Shown: positions 32,520 through 44,804 of the stretch, piece after piece | How positions within the stretch are numbered: the stretch's first letter is position 1 | Layout: each line of letters begins with the position of its first letter | Assembly (NCBI GenBank): GCA_016271365.2 | Contig: CM028136.1 | Span: 470,020,001 to 470,084,000, forward strand | Direction of reading: 5' to 3' | Length of the DNA: 64,000 bases | Source of the DNA: Neoceratodus forsteri | Lineage: Eukaryota; Chordata; Ceratodontiformes; Ceratodontidae | Notes under the pieces: model-generated | Told to the model about the DNA's origin: nothing | Seen by the model: only the letters and a program-made list of their open reading frames with translations | The model's database searches: none | Translations under genes and position numbers: made by a program

Positions 32520-32567
32520 CAAGTGGTCCTTATCTGCCGTCAAAGTCTATGTTTCTATGTTTCTATG
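32520..32567 (+). repeat. CR1 3' terminus
   Basis: AAGTGGTCCTTATCTGCCGTC followed by AAAGTC and three TATGTTTC-type octamers. The same end in reverse complement marks the 3' ends of the copies at 34363 and 47483. It is the probable recognition site of the CR1 reverse transcriptase. Confidence 0.85.
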
Positions 32568-33627
32568 GATGGAAGGGTGCCCTTTGTCTGTACACTAATA
32601 GTAGCCTTGGTGAATTGATATATATAGATATATGTTTGTGTATTTTGTAGGTGAGGAGGGAATTTGACATGGACATGTACTCATGGTATTGTTCTGTATC
32701 ACAGGTCACAGAAACTGTTGGTGCACACATTCCAGTGCTCAATGAGAATTTTTTGCATTGAAATTGGAAATGGATAACTCTCAAGCACATGAAGGTAAGT
32801 ATTTTTTTTTGGGGTGGGGAGCATATTTTCAGGTTTGCCTGTAATGGTTTCTTATTTTGTTACTTCTTCACAGATTTCATCTGCATCCTTCTGGAGTCCA
32901 GTTCTTAATGATGGTCATGGTCATCTAATGAAACAACTTCTGCGTGTTGCATGTATGCCCAGGCCTGAGGAGGGGGTGCCTGATTTTGAAGAACTTTTTT
33001 GGATGAGGTCACTTTGACAGAACGACAAAGCATCTGGAAGTTTCCTAAAAAAAGAAATGAATGACTTCTTACAATTAACTGTAATTTGTCTCTCCCTGGT
33101 TCTCAATCTCAAGTTAAGTTACATTTCAAAGCCACATCTTGTCAAGTATCACAACCTGTGTGCAACTTTTTCAACACTGTCATGGTCAGGGCTGCACAGC
33201 TGCAAGTTCAAAATACAGTGCATGAATGATATCTTACAGAAATAGTTTTGGTGACGTACACATGCACTTAGTTTATGAATGATAGTCAGTCGCATTTGCT
33301 GCAGTCTTTCCAAAACAACGAAACAGATGAAATCAAATCTTCATACTTATCAGAATGGATTTCACATGGATATTCCATAGGTTCCTCTGTATGATACAGC
33401 TGCAGTATCATTCCCACTGAGTTTTAGAGAAGGAGACTTTTTTTGTTAACCTGTAAAAAAAAAACAAAATAAGTACACCGTATGTGTTTGACTATTGCGG
33501 CTCTGAAAAGCTACAGAAAACAAAGCATACAACTAAAGGAAGTGAAACAGCATAACAAACATGAGTACACATACTCACTTTATGGTTTAAATATTAAGAA
33601 GCTTTGTGTCTGTGGCTGATGGATGTG
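32568..33627. other. Non-repetitive DNA with splice-like signals, no gene called
   Basis: The plus strand has a plausible short exon at about 32705-32791, preceded by a CACAG-type acceptor and followed by GAAG/GTAAGT, then a second acceptor CTTCACAG at 32873. The encoded peptides (about 30 and 40 residues) match nothing I know. They could be remnants of a DNA transposon gene or chance. An A-run lies at 33454-33463. Confidence 0.3.
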
Positions 33628-33835
33628 GTGGTCCAGACAGACTCATGCTCAGTGGTACCAGTGGCTAACATCAGTCCAGGTGGTGGTGGTCCAGGGGGTG
33701 GACAGACTCATGCTTAGTGGTGGCAGTGGCTAACATCAGTCCTGGTGGTGGTAGTCCAGGGGGGTGGACAAACACATGCTCAGTGGTGACAGTGGCTAAC
33801 ATCAGTCCCAGTGGTGGTGGTCCAGGGTGGCACAC
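33628..33835 (+). repeat. Tandem repeat, unit about 67 bp, three copies
   Basis: Three units contain TCATGCTCAGTGGT or TCATGCTTAGTGGT, CAGTGGCTAACATCAGTCC and GGTGGTGGT followed by AGTCC or GGTCC. They lie directly downstream of the hAT transposase stop, so they may be part of the transposon's 3' region. Confidence 0.8.
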
Positions 33836-33849
33836 CACCTTTTAACAAC

Positions 33850-34362
33850 TTCAATTAAAACCTACCAACATTAACCACATCATCATCCTCATAAAGAAAG
33901 CTTCCCTCACAGTCATCTATGTCTGAAGTCTGACAACTGGGAAATTCTTTCTCCATTGTGTCATCATCTACATCAGTGGTGGGCAATTTCAGGAGGCTAC
34001 TGCCAGTGCCACCAGGACGATTCATTTTCACATCACCAAAACCACCATGACTAGGCCGGGGTATGAATACCGAGGTTGCAATCTGTGCTGTTATGTGCCT
34101 CTCATTCATTTTAATAAATGTTAGCAAACTAACATTTGCAGGAGACAGGTTTCTCTGATGATCCCTGACTATTGCACCTGCTGAGCTGAATACCTTCTCA
34201 ACACTTACACTGGTGGGTGGGCATGTGAGGTACTTCAGTGCCACTCCAGTCAGCTCTGGCCATTCACTAACCTTTCCACTCCAGTACAAAAGAGGGTCTT
34301 CAGTTATTGTCAGATGCCTGTTTTCAGACAAATATGACTCAACCATTCTCTGAGCCACACTA
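33850..34362 (-). pseudogene. hAT transposase, C-terminal dimerisation region
   Basis: On the minus strand, from the CR1 border leftward, the peptide reads VAQRMVESYLSENRHLTI, DPLLYWSGKVSEWPELTG, ALKYLTCPPTSVSVEKVF, SSAGAIVRDHQRNLSPANVS and LLTFIKMNE. This is the hATC dimerisation domain found at the end of hAT and ZBED transposases. The tail to about 33855 is acidic (DVDDDTMEKE). The stop is at 33855-33857. Everything upstream of this piece lies on the far side of the inserted CR1, from about 36760 up. Confidence 0.9.
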
Positions 34363-36750
34363 CATAGAAACATAGAAACATAGACTTTGACGGCAGATAA
34401 GGACTGCTTGGCCCATCTAGTCTGCCCATTTCCCTACCTACAGGATAGGCCGCAGATCCTAGTTAACCAACAGCCTATTTCTTCCTACCCCCCACAAGAA
34501 TTGCCTTATGTCTGTCCCATGCATTTTTTAATTCTCCCACAGTTTTAGACCCCACAACCTCCTCAGGAAGGCTGTTCCATGCATCCACTACCCTCTCTGT
34601 GAAATAATACTTCCTCACATTGCCCCTGAACATCCCCCCCTCAATCTTTAAATTGTGTCCCCTTGTTCTGGCACATCTCTTTTTCTGAAAGATGCTACCC
34701 TCTTGGACTTTGTTGATTCCACTGAGGTGCTTAAAAGTTTCTATCATGTCCCCCCTCCCTTCTTTCCTCAAGGATACACATATTAAGCTCCATTAGTCTC
34801 TCCTCATATGGCTTCTCTTGCAGACCCTGCACCATTTTAGTTGCCCTCCTGTGGACTGCCTCTATCCTGTCTATGTCCTTGCAGAGATGGGGTCTCCAGA
34901 ACTGGACGCAGTACTCCAGATGGGGTCTCACCAACTGTCTGTACAGAGGGATAACAACTTGTTTTTCTGCTGGTGATGCCTCTCCATGCATCCCAGTATA
35001 CCCCAGCCCTCCCTACTGCCTTCTCACATTGCTTGCTAACCTTAAGGTCATCTGATATGATTACCCCCAGGTCCCTTTCCTTTTTGTTGTTGTTAATACC
35101 CGCCCCCATTGTGTATTCTTCCCTGGGTTCTTGTTTCCCAGGTGCATTATTTTGCACTTTTGCATTGAATCCAAGCTGCCATACTTCTGACCATTCCTCC
35201 AACTTTGCCAAGTCCCTTCTCATCCTTTCCACGCCTCCTTGTGTATCAACCCTGTTGCAGATCTTTGTGTCATCTGCAAAGAGGCATACTTTTTCTTCCA
35301 GTCCCTCTGCAATGTCACTTATGAAGACATTAAAAGGACTGGACCCAGTACTAAACCCTGCAGTACCCCACTAGTAACTCATCTTTCTTCAGAGTGGACT
35401 CCATTTACAATTACCTTCTGTGTCCTGTTGTCCAGCCAATGTTTTACTTGCTACCACCCTGGGACCCACTCCCAGGCTGGTTAATTTGACTATTAATCTT
35501 TGTGTGGGACTGTGTCAAATGCCTTGCTAAAGTCTAGGTAGGCCATGTCCACAGCCACTCCCTGGTCTACTACTTTGGTCACCCAGTCAAAGAAATCTAT
35601 TAGATTCGTCTGACATGACCTTCCCACTGTGAACCCATGCTGCCTTGGGTCATGTGCCCCACTGGCCTCTAGGTACTCAATAATTCTTTCTTTCAGAAGT
35701 GACTCCATCACTTTCCCTACCACAGAGGTCAAACTGACAGGTCTGTAGTTATCTGCCTCTGTCTTGGTCCCACTTTTATGAAGGGGAATCACATCCACCT
35801 TCCTCCAGTCCTAGGGTACCACACCATCCTCCCATGCTTTATTAAAAAGAGTAGCCAGTGGTTTCACTAGTTCCCCTTAATTCTTTTAGAATTCTGGGTG
35901 AATTCCATCAGGCCCCATTGCTTTGTCCACCTTCAGTTTTAGGAGTTCTTGCAGAACCCTTTCTTCTGTGAAAGGACGGATCGACCTCCTATCAAGAGTG
36001 CTTCTGTAAATTGGATTAGGCACTCCTCCTCTTTGTGAATACTGAGCAGAAATATTCGCTCAGTATCCCTGCTTTTCACTGTCCCCTCCGCCCACCCACT
36101 GTTCATTCTATTCAGCCTCACTATCCCTCCTTTGTCTTCCTCACGCTCCTTTGATGTACCTTTAAAGGTTTATCCCCTTCTTAACCGAGTTGGCCATTTT
36201 TTTCCTCAGTTTGGGCCTTTGCTATTCTGACTTCCTCCATGCTTCCTTCTACCTTAACTGGTACAGCTCTCTGTCCTGCTCCTTCTGTGTTTCCTTATAC
36301 TTCTGGAATGCTATCTTTTCTTCCTGACTTTCACAGCCATCTCTTTGAAACCATAGTGGCTTTTTCTTTCGTTTTGATTTGTTTATTTGCTTCACACAAA
36401 GGCTTGTTGCCTCTGTGATGGCAGTTTTGATGATTCCCCATTGTTGCTCCACACCTCCTTCTAGCCTGTTTGCTAGTGCTTTTCTGAGGCACTCTCCCAT
36501 CTTGCCAAAGTCAGCCCTCCTGAAGTCCAGTACCCTCACTTTTCTATGGCTTGACTCTGTAGCTGAGTTTAACGTGAACCACACTGTTTGATGGTCACTT
36601 GTTCCCAGATGGCAACCCACTTCTAGATCTGAGATCCTCTCACTGCCCCCGTTTGAGAGTATGAGGTCTAAGATTGCTCCCTCACGAGTGGGTCCTGAAA
36701 CTAAGTCCAGTTGTTGATGCATCATCCTGTTCTCCTGAATCATTTATTTC
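34363..36750 (-). mobile_element. CR1 LINE inserted in the hAT transposon, 5' truncated
   Basis: The 3' terminus (ACATAGAAACATAGAAACATAG and the GACGGCAGATAAGGAC core) lies at 34363-34410. The C-terminal domain follows at 34475-35232, RT at 35260-35800 (LDFSKAFDTVPHKD motif A, NYRPVSLTSVVGKVMESLLK fingers), the linker at 35939-36300 and the endonuclease end at 36249-36743 (AILDLILSNG, SDHQTVWF, VLDFRRADFGKM). It is close to the full-length copy at 27505-32567 and belongs to the same subfamily, but frameshifts are frequent. The hAT reading resumes on both sides. Confidence 0.9.
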
Positions 36751-36759
36751 ACAAATAAC

Positions 36760-38190
36760 CACTTGGGACAAAGCCTCCCATAGCGGGTTGATGCCAGCCA
36801 CTTAGGATGACAGACCACCTGGAACTGCTGTCCCCTTCCTCTTGCAGGATATGCTTGATAGTCCTACAGGTACACCTTCAGCTGGATTATGCTGCTGAGG
36901 TTTGCTGACCTTGGCACGTGAACTCTGTGCCTCATGAACCAAGCGCACCAGTTGATCACTGTTATTTTTTACCTTTTCAGGCCCTCCCTCCAGTACTGAT
37001 GCAATTCCATGTTTGTATCGTGGGTCCAGCATTGTTGCTATGGCAAAGTTGTCACTACGTTGAATGCTCACAACATGATGATTCTGGTCAAATACTGTCA
37101 ACATGTGTTGCAGCAACATACTGCTACCACCGTCTCTGGCAACATCAAGGCCATGCTGTACATTCACTAATGTCTACCTCAGCACCTGCAGCAGTGGAAT
37201 TGTTTGGCTAATTGAGGCAGACTTGCCACTCACTGCCTATGTGGCTTGTTCAAAAGGCTGCAAAATTGTTATTACAGAGTCCATGAGGTGCCACTGTTCA
37301 GTCATCATAGACACGGAGGCCCCGGAACTGTCACGGCTAGTGTGCATCACAAGATATTCTGAGATGGCTTTGTATTGTTCATACAACCTCTTTGCCATGT
37401 ATAAAGTGGAGTTCCATTGGGTGACAACTTCCAGCTTCAAGCGGTGCTGAGGCAGGCTGTTTTGTATCTACAACTGCCGCAGTTGATCACGGTCCTTTCC
37501 AGATCATGAAAAGTGAGAGCAGATATGTTGTACAATGGTCAGCATTTCCTTTACATCAGGGTGCTGCAGAAACTCCTGCACCACAACATTTAAACAATGG
37601 CCCATTCATGGAACACAAAAAAAAAAAACATTCGTGATGCATTTCACCACATTTGACCCATTGTCACTTGCTATGAACCCAGCTCTCAGGGACAGGGGGG
37701 TTTAGTCATTTGTCAATTTCAGTCAGTACCATGTCCAACATGTTCTCACCAGTGTGTGGACAGGTCACATTGTGCATAGCAATCGTTGCATGCTGCCAAA
37801 TTCCTGGAAGATTGCTACCACGACAATCCACCTTACTGCACTGATTATTCACACTACCAACATCACAAACAACCCCCGGCACCTGCGCCCAGAGTGCAGT
37901 TATATGCAAATATGAACTCCCCACTGTTTTGCCACTTGTCCACATATCCATACTTCAATGGATGAATGGAGAGGAAGAATGTTGAAGGGCATGTCCTACT
38001 GAGTCGGACACAGTGCGGAACAACCCGGGGACAGCAAGGGTAGAAAAGTATGTCCTGGATGGGACTTTCCATTTTGGACAGGCATGTGCAGGAAACTGCT
38101 GGAACCCAGAATTCTCCACAAAGTAGAAGGGCAAAAGATCAATTGCCAGCATTTCTGCTACAGCAGCATTAAGTTCACGTGACACTGTAT
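36760..38190 (-). pseudogene. hAT transposase, catalytic region
   Basis: On the minus strand the pieces run N to C as follows. At 37955-38185: LNAAVAEMLAIDLLPFYFVE, then PSRTYF. At 37706-37951: MDMWTSGKTVGSSYLHITALW, the strand around the first catalytic Asp in hAT enzymes, then a CSKVDCRGSNLPG stretch. At 37237-37440: KLEVVTQWNSTLYMAKRLYEQ, which has the conserved VxTRWNST motif with R changed to Q. At 36802-37167: DNFAIATMLDPRYKH, the conserved LDPRYK motif. Several stops separate these pieces. Proteins of this type cut and join transposon ends. Domesticated relatives are the ZBED family. Confidence 0.88.
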
Positions 38191-39730
38191 GATTCGGGGA
38201 TACTTCAGCTTATGCGCAAAAACACTCTGTAACGTGGGCTGACTTAAACATTTTACACGGGGTGTGTTGATCACAAATGGTTGGGCTCTGTGATGAATGA
38301 CATTGGCAGGGGGTGGAGTGTGGACATTTGATGAAGACAGTTGCACAGGTGATGATGATAAACCCAGAAATGCAGTTATTTTGCCAGATTTGCCAACTGG
38401 GGTTGATGTGCCACTTGCACTAGACATACTGCATTCACCACCACCACCACCACCACCAAAACTGCTACTCTCACCAATACTGGACAACATTTCAAAGTCA
38501 TTATGTTCCACAACCTCATCATACCTGTAGTAATCCTCTGCTCTTATTACCTCACTACTGCACACGTTTAATTTACTACTGGATTTAACAGTCATGGAAT
38601 GGGATAACAAGCTCGCTATGGCTGCTGGTGATGAGGGTGAATGCCCCACTGTGGTATTAGCTGCCAGCTTGTGCTGGGTCCACAGTGCCATGTGCCTATT
38701 CTTAAGATGCGTATGCTGTCCTTCTGTGCCCAGATGGCTCCCCTTTTTACATCAACTCCCAAGCACATGGCAAACCTGTCAGATTGCAACCAACTCATCA
38801 TTTGCATCTTGAACAAAAAAATCCCAAACAAGGGATTGTGATGCTTTGCTTTTAACATGTCCATGATGTTGCTTATTTAAGTCCATTACTTTAAGCACTG
38901 AAGTTGGGGGGGCAGGTGATGTTTCGGGCACTGCACAACTGGACTGCAACTGACCACCACGACTACCTAGCATTATTACTGGGTCATTATCATCAACTAA
39001 AACTGGTAAATCACAAGTTTTTTTTTGGGGGGGGGGGATTCCTGCAAACAGACTCAGACACAGCCACTTTGAATTTCTTTTTCACCAGTTCCCAACTGGG
39101 GTCAATTACATCATCATCATATTCACCAATGTCACACACATCCACATCTTCTGCTTGGATGCTAGCATGTGGACTGCATGTTGCAACAACAGCAACATCA
39201 TAGTCATCATCACATTCATCATCATCATCTACACCACCATCACCTAATATTTTTTCACCACACTGTGAATCACTGCATGGAAAATGCACGACAATAACCG
39301 CTACAGTGGATGGAATATCACATTGTATGCTATCATTGACATGATTATCAGAATCTCAGGTTAAGTTACTGGGATGTTACTGGGAAGTATGACATCATCT
39401 ATGCTGCCACTCACTTGCATTGCTTCACACTGAATATTTTTGGATACGGTACACTGGTCAGAATTTGAACTTGATGCACCAATACTAATACTACTACCAC
39501 CACTAACACCAGTAACACTAACACCACTGGCTGAGAAAACATCATCTCCTCTGATTATGAGTGAAGCTACTGATTGGGCTGTAAAAAACATTGCAGGAGA
39601 AATACCTTTCCTCACATCAGCAATGCATTTCTGCATCTGTGCACTACCATGCACACAGACTATCGTACTGCTAAATTTGCCATGGAGAGGACCAGATTTG
39701 CTTGCACGTCTCTTTGTAGGCATTTTGAGG
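38191..39730 (-). pseudogene. hAT transposase N-terminal region with BED zinc finger
   Basis: From about 39723 downward the minus strand encodes a basic start (PTKRRASKSGPL), a Ser-rich segment, an acidic segment (39011-39289) and a BED-type finger at about 38690-38850. The finger reads SLVWDFFVQDANDELVAI, then a stop, QVCHVLGS, KKGSHLGTEGQHTHLKNRHM. In the finger the first Cys codon of C-x2-C is TGA at 38779-38781, and the H-x4-H pair is kept. A 177-codon piece at 38158-38691 follows with a Gly-run and Ser-rich linker and leads into the catalytic region. Confidence 0.8.
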
Positions 39731-41237
39731 GATCAACAACAATATTATAACCAAATTTAGATTTTGGTTCATTCACTGTCTGATTGCGGGGAAGCTGGAT
39801 GTGAAGCCGAAAAAATAACTGTAGCTTCAACAACAGATAGAGACTGTCATGCAATGAAAACAACTTCAGTAACCAGTGGTGCTGATGAGGTCACAAAAAC
39901 ATGGTTACCCCCCTGACAGCGACATTTCACCAGTGAGGTCCCCCACAGTGACTACAGCACCATGCCACTGTGGGAAACCCGTTGGCACCAGGCGCTGTCT
40001 GTCGGGGGTCCTGCATCCCCCCAATCAGGTCCGACTCAGAGTTGATAATCATAAAGAGCGGTGGGTGTGGGGTGGGGCACAGCTGACTGCAGAATGTGGT
40101 CGACCTGCCGGTGTAGCTGATGGGGCGTTCCACAAAACTTTTGTTGAGCACCCGTCGTGGATCCACAGAAACAATAAAATCTGGTAAAAAATTATTTTTG
40201 CCGGGGGGGAGGGGAGCACTGAATGCAGATTTTTATGGCAGTACAAGCAGCAAAACAAAGAACAGATACCACGATCGCAATACAAAATCAGGCAGCTGCA
40301 GTGGCTAGCAGGTTCACACTGCTTCACCTGCCCTGCAATTACACTAGTCTGTGGCACAATAAAAGGTGTATTATTTGATGTCACGCAACACCACTCACAC
40401 ACACACACAGAACAGTTTCTCTACAATGGTGAACAAGTAATTGTACCAAATTGAAAAGTTCAGTAATATGCCATGTATTGTAATGTAAACAACCCAAAAT
40501 TATGAACTGCTGCACCAGATCCACACAACGCACAATCAGCAAGAAAATGTCAACAATTACTGACAATATTACTGTGTGTACATTAACACAGTCAGTTATA
40601 TAACAAAAATATATCCTAAAAACAAAGAAATCACTATTTCTTCAACTTAAATCTACCTACATCACAGATACACCCCTCCACCAAAGCACACTTTCACTGT
40701 CTTTCACTACACACACTCAATGTTGTACATTAACATTCAAAATCCACACAAAAACAAAAATGCTCAATGATATGAGCACAGGAGGGTTTTCTGCAATCGA
40801 AGAACTAATGGTGGAGCCCCCCCAAAAAAGCAAAAATGCTTTTTTAACAGCTTTTAGAAGGTTTCAATCACAGACAGCTCTCAGAACACACTGTCTCCTA
40901 CTGCTTCCTACACACACTACCCTGTACTGAGGCTGTGCAGATCAATATAGAGCCCATGTGATCTGAAATCACATAAATCACTGCAAAATTCACCTTCGGA
41001 GCTCAAAAACAAGACAAAGTGAGACGAAGTGTGTTGATCCCAATGCACTTCGCTTAAGATTTTTGGTGGAGTAGTTGTCTGGGAAGGCGGAGTAACACGA
41101 AGTTAGTGTTTTCAATGGACTTTGCGTTACTCATTATAATGCAATTACTCCACTTTGTGTTGCGGAGCACTCCTCGAATCCTCCTTTGCTACGTGAATCA
41201 CTTTGTGGAGCTGATTGAGCCTACTTCACCCACCACA
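39731..41237 (-). mobile_element. 5' flank of the hAT element with probable terminal sequence
   Basis: No transposase homology remains upstream of 39730. A GC-richer patch at 39890-40180 has short open frames on both strands with no known motif. Bases 41020-41237 are rich in CACTTCG/CGAAGTG words. The outermost 41189-41237, in reverse complement, resembles 3617-3662. I take 41237 as the likely outer edge of the element. A convincing inverted copy near 33300-33850 was not found. Confidence 0.45.
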
Positions 41238-41469
41238 ACTATTTGAGTGTCCTCGGTAGAGATAGCTACATTTTGTTAAAGCCCCAACTGTTTTATTAGT
41301 TTGGGAGATTGTGTATTCAAAATGACGATTCCATAATCCAGTATTTGTACAGTATACAGAATACCTAAGTACATATATTTATTAACTATTTCAAGGTTGC
41401 TATGATTGACTTTTCATATATACTTGGTTTTCCTGGCTCCTATGACTAAGACTTCAAGTCTTTTTTTGA

Positions 41470-42600
41470 TGTTCAGATACAGTAACAGAGCATAACACCA
41501 AGTTGTGGCATAAGCAAGAGAAGAACAAATGTTTGAGACAATTTTAGGAGAATTGGACTTAGATTCTTGTAGCTCCAAGAATAATTTATCGAAGTAAATG
41601 CAAAATACTGTAGCATAGGTACTAGGATGCCACCTTGCTTTACACCCTTATTTGTCTTAATGTTGCTAGACAAATTATGTCCCATTCTTATTTGTGCTTT
41701 TGTGTTTGAGTACAAATTTCTAATACTGTTAACAAGAACCAGAGAGATACCTCTATTCAGCATTTTGTCCCATAAAATAAATCTATTTATTGAATCAAAA
41801 GCAGAACTGCAGTCTATGAATGCTAGATGTTATTTCTGCTTTCTAATTGTAACATACTTCTCAATTAAATGAGAGAGTATGCAGCAATTATCCAGGGTAG
41901 AGTGTTTTTCTTGAAAACCGGCTGGTGCAGGGGCGAATCCCCCAAAGCTTCAACTTCATTCTTTAACCTGTCCAGCAGAATTTTGGCATAGACCTTTCCT
42001 AGAACATCTAATAGACTTATGGGTCTATACATTGAAGTGTCCTTCTTTGATCCCTTTTTATAAATAGGGCCAATTACTGAGCCTGACCAGGAGTCTGGGA
42101 CATAGTTATTCGCAGTACATTCATTGAAAAAGGACACACAAAAAATTTGACCATTCCTCAGTCATACATACTGGAGATAGACTTCAGCTAGGATTTTATC
42201 AGGACCTGGGGCTTTATTTCTTTTCAGGCTTGATAGTGCTTTCAATACTTCTAATTTGGAAAAAGTCCAATGACGAATTTTTATGTTCTTTCTTCCCATT
42301 TTCTCCCACAAAGAGGCCAGGCTTGAATCAAATAATATATTAAAGTATTATTCAGTCCATATATTCAAATCTATTTGGTGGACCAAGTCATTACTCCATC
42401 CCCTACATCCTTTTGTGACCATAAGTAATACAACTAAATCATACATGAATTCTATATCTCTTCTCTTGCATCAGTCATCCCCCTGGTTCTTATTTTTGAT
42501 ACATTGATGTTTGATATTTTTGTTCTTTGGTCAGTTCCACAACTTATTGCTTAGTAATTTATTTCTGTCAATTTATTCTTAGACATAATTGTCCTCTTTG
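41470..42600 (-). mobile_element. LINE reverse transcriptase fragment, clade unresolved
   Basis: The minus strand gives GPIYKKGSKKDTSMYRPISL, LDVLGKVYAKILLDRLK (41865-42137), then after frame changes FIDCSSAFDSINRFILWDKM (motif A, near 41760-41850), MLNRGISLVLVNSIRNLYSN and NKGVKQGGILVPML (motif B, 41473-41763). Motif C is not seen. The PTNKGVKQG form and the SLLDVLGK fingers differ from CR1, L2 and L1 in this window, so it is a fourth LINE lineage. It abuts a CR1 at about 42735. Confidence 0.75.
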
Positions 42601-42734
42601 TTACATTTATTCTGTTTCTATGAACTTTATATTCTGTATTTTTGTATCTGTTATCTCTTCCTCTTCTCCCAGGATACATCTGAAAATGAGCTGTTACTAG
42701 CTCAGTATGTCTTTCCTTGTAAAACCTTAGAAAT

Positions 42735-44804
42735 ATTTTATAAATTCCTCCACCGTTTTTGCCCTCACTATCCCTGAGGGAAGGCTGTTCCAAGCATCCA
42801 CCACCCTTTCTGAAAAGAAATACTTCCTCACATTTCCCCTGATTCCACCTCCGTCCAACTTCATCACATGTCCCCTAGTTCTTGTCCATCTTCTTTTCTG
42901 AAAGATGCTACACCCCTGTACCTTATTGAACCCTTTAAGGTATTTGAATGTCTCTATCATGCACCCTCTCTCTCTCCTCATCTTTATAGAATACATATTG
43001 AGGTCTTTCAGCCTCTCCTAAGATGACTTCTGGTGCAGCCCCTGTAACATTTCTGTAGCCCTTTCTTGGATTGCCACCACTCTGTCTATGTCTTTTCAGA
43101 GATGAAGTCTCCAAAACTGGATATTGTACTGCAGATGAGGTCTCACTAATGATATGTATAGTGGCATCACTACCTCCCTTTTTCTGCTGGTGATGCCTCT
43201 CCCTATTCTCCCCAACATCCCGCTGGCCCCTCTAATTGCCTTCACATACAATCTGGTCATCTTTAGGACCTCAGATATAATTACTACTAGATCCCTCTCC
43301 TGTTTGGTGGTTGACAGTCCCCCCACCACCACCACCACCACCACCACTGAGTGCTTCTCTCTCAGGTTCCTGTGTCCTAAGTGCATAATTTTGCACTTCT
43401 TTGCATTGAATTTCAATTGCCATACATTTGACAATTTTTCCAGCTTGCCCAGGTCTCTTCTCATTCTTCTCACACACACACACACACGCACACCCAGTGT
43501 GTCTACCCTGTTTCAGATCTTTGTGTCATCTGCAAAGAGGCACACCTTCCCCTCCAGCCCCTCTGCAATATTACTTATGAAGACATTAGATAGGACTGGG
43601 CCTGCAAAGATCCCTGAAGCACCCTGCTGGGCAGTTCCCTCTCTATGGAGTAAACATCGTTCAATATCACTGTTTGTGTTCTACCACTCAGTCAATTTCT
43701 AACCCAGTTTACCACCCCAGATCCAACTCCCAGGTTACACAACTTGTTTATTAGCCTTTTATGCGGGACAGTATTGAAGGCCTTGCTGAAATCCAGGTAG
43801 GCCACATCTACCACCCTTCCCTGATCTATCTCCCTTGTCACCCAGTTAAAGAAATCTATCATTTTTTTGGCAAGACCTGCCTGCCATGAAACCATGCTGT
43901 CTCGGATTCTGCTGTCCACTGGATGCAAGGTATGTCACAGCCTTTTTCTTGAGTAATGATTCCATCAATTTCCCTACCACTGAGGTTAGGCTGACTGTCT
44001 TATAGTTATCAGCCTCCTCCCTGCTCCCGCTGTCATGGAGAGGGACAACATTCCACCCTCTTCCAGTCTGCCAGAACCACACCTGTTTCTAATGATTTGT
44101 TGGAGAGGGTTGTCAGTGGTTCTGCTAGCTCCTTTCTTAGTTCCTTTAGGATTCTGAGATGCATTCCATTGCTTTACCTACTTTCAGTTTTCTAGTTCCT
44201 TAGGACTCCCTCTATTGTGAATGGCCTGGTATCTATACCCCACCTCTTGGTACTTATTACACCTAGCTGAGGTCCCACCCCTCCTCCTTCTACTATAAAC
44301 ACTGAACAAAAATATTTGTTCAGGATTTCTTCTTTTTCCTGGTCCCCTTCTGTAGACTCCTCCATCCCTTTTTAGTCTCACAACCCCCCCCCCGAGTTTT
44401 TTCTTTTCTCTAATGTATCTAAAAACGGTATTGTCGCCTTTCTTAATTGCGTTCGCTATTCTTTACTCTGCCTGTGCTTTGACTTTTCTGACTGCTTTTC
44501 CTGACTCCTTTAGCTTTTCCAGATACATTCCTTTGTCTTCCTCCCTCTGTGTTTCTTTGTATTTCCTGAATGCTATGCTTTTTCCCTCACCCTCCCTGTC
44601 AACTCCTTTGAGAACCAGAATGGTTTTCTCTTCCTCTTAGTTTTACTTGATTGCCTAATGTAAAGGATAGTGGCTTACATTATGGTTCCCTTAAGATGTG
44701 CCCATTGCTCCTCTGCATTCCACTTTCCCACTCTACCCTTAGGGCTTTCTTCAGACATACTGTACTTCCAGTTTTGCAAAATTGACCCTTCTGAAATCCA
44801 GGTA
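42735..44804 (-). mobile_element. CR1 LINE (third subfamily), lacks 3' terminus
   Basis: The minus strand shows the C-terminal domain (42727-42996, FFSERVVDAWNSLPSGIVRA), the thumb (43096-43491), RT motif C near 43520-43530, motif A VDVAYLDFSKAFNTVPHKRL (43692-43928), fingers NYKTVSLTSVVGKLMESLLK (43846-44082), the linker, and the end of the endonuclease at 44804. Unlike the other copies, the octamer 3' end is missing; homology stops at about 42735, just after the ORF2 stop region. A (CCA)n expansion lies at 43321-43348. The right edge is the L2 insertion. Confidence 0.85.

Larger units (their letters stand above)
27505..32567 (+). mobile_element. Nearly complete CR1 LINE, both ORFs present
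   Basis: This is the best preserved retrotransposon of the window. It has tandem 5' units (27505-28280), a leader, ORF1 (28585-29502) with a zinc-finger-like start and SGNH esterase, ORF2 with endonuclease (29690-30390) and reverse transcriptase (30900-31760), a C-terminal domain (31763-32455) and a 3' UTR. The 3' UTR ends in the CR1 terminal repeat at 32530-32567 (CTTATCTGCCGTC, then TATGTTTCTATGTTTCTATG). Damage is light: a TGA in ORF1, two TAG codons in ORF2 at positions where CAG is expected, and two frameshifts. The length of about 5 kb suits a full-length CR1. Confidence 0.9.

Noticed and set aside
32700..33020. Exon-like pieces with acceptor and donor consensus.
   Set aside because: Peptides are short and unrecognised, and the signals are common by chance, so no gene is called.
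39876..40187. A 103-codon plus-strand ORF in a GC-richer patch with Cys and His residues.
   Set aside because: It lies in the 5' flank of the hAT relic, shows no finger spacing, and overlaps equally long antisense frames.
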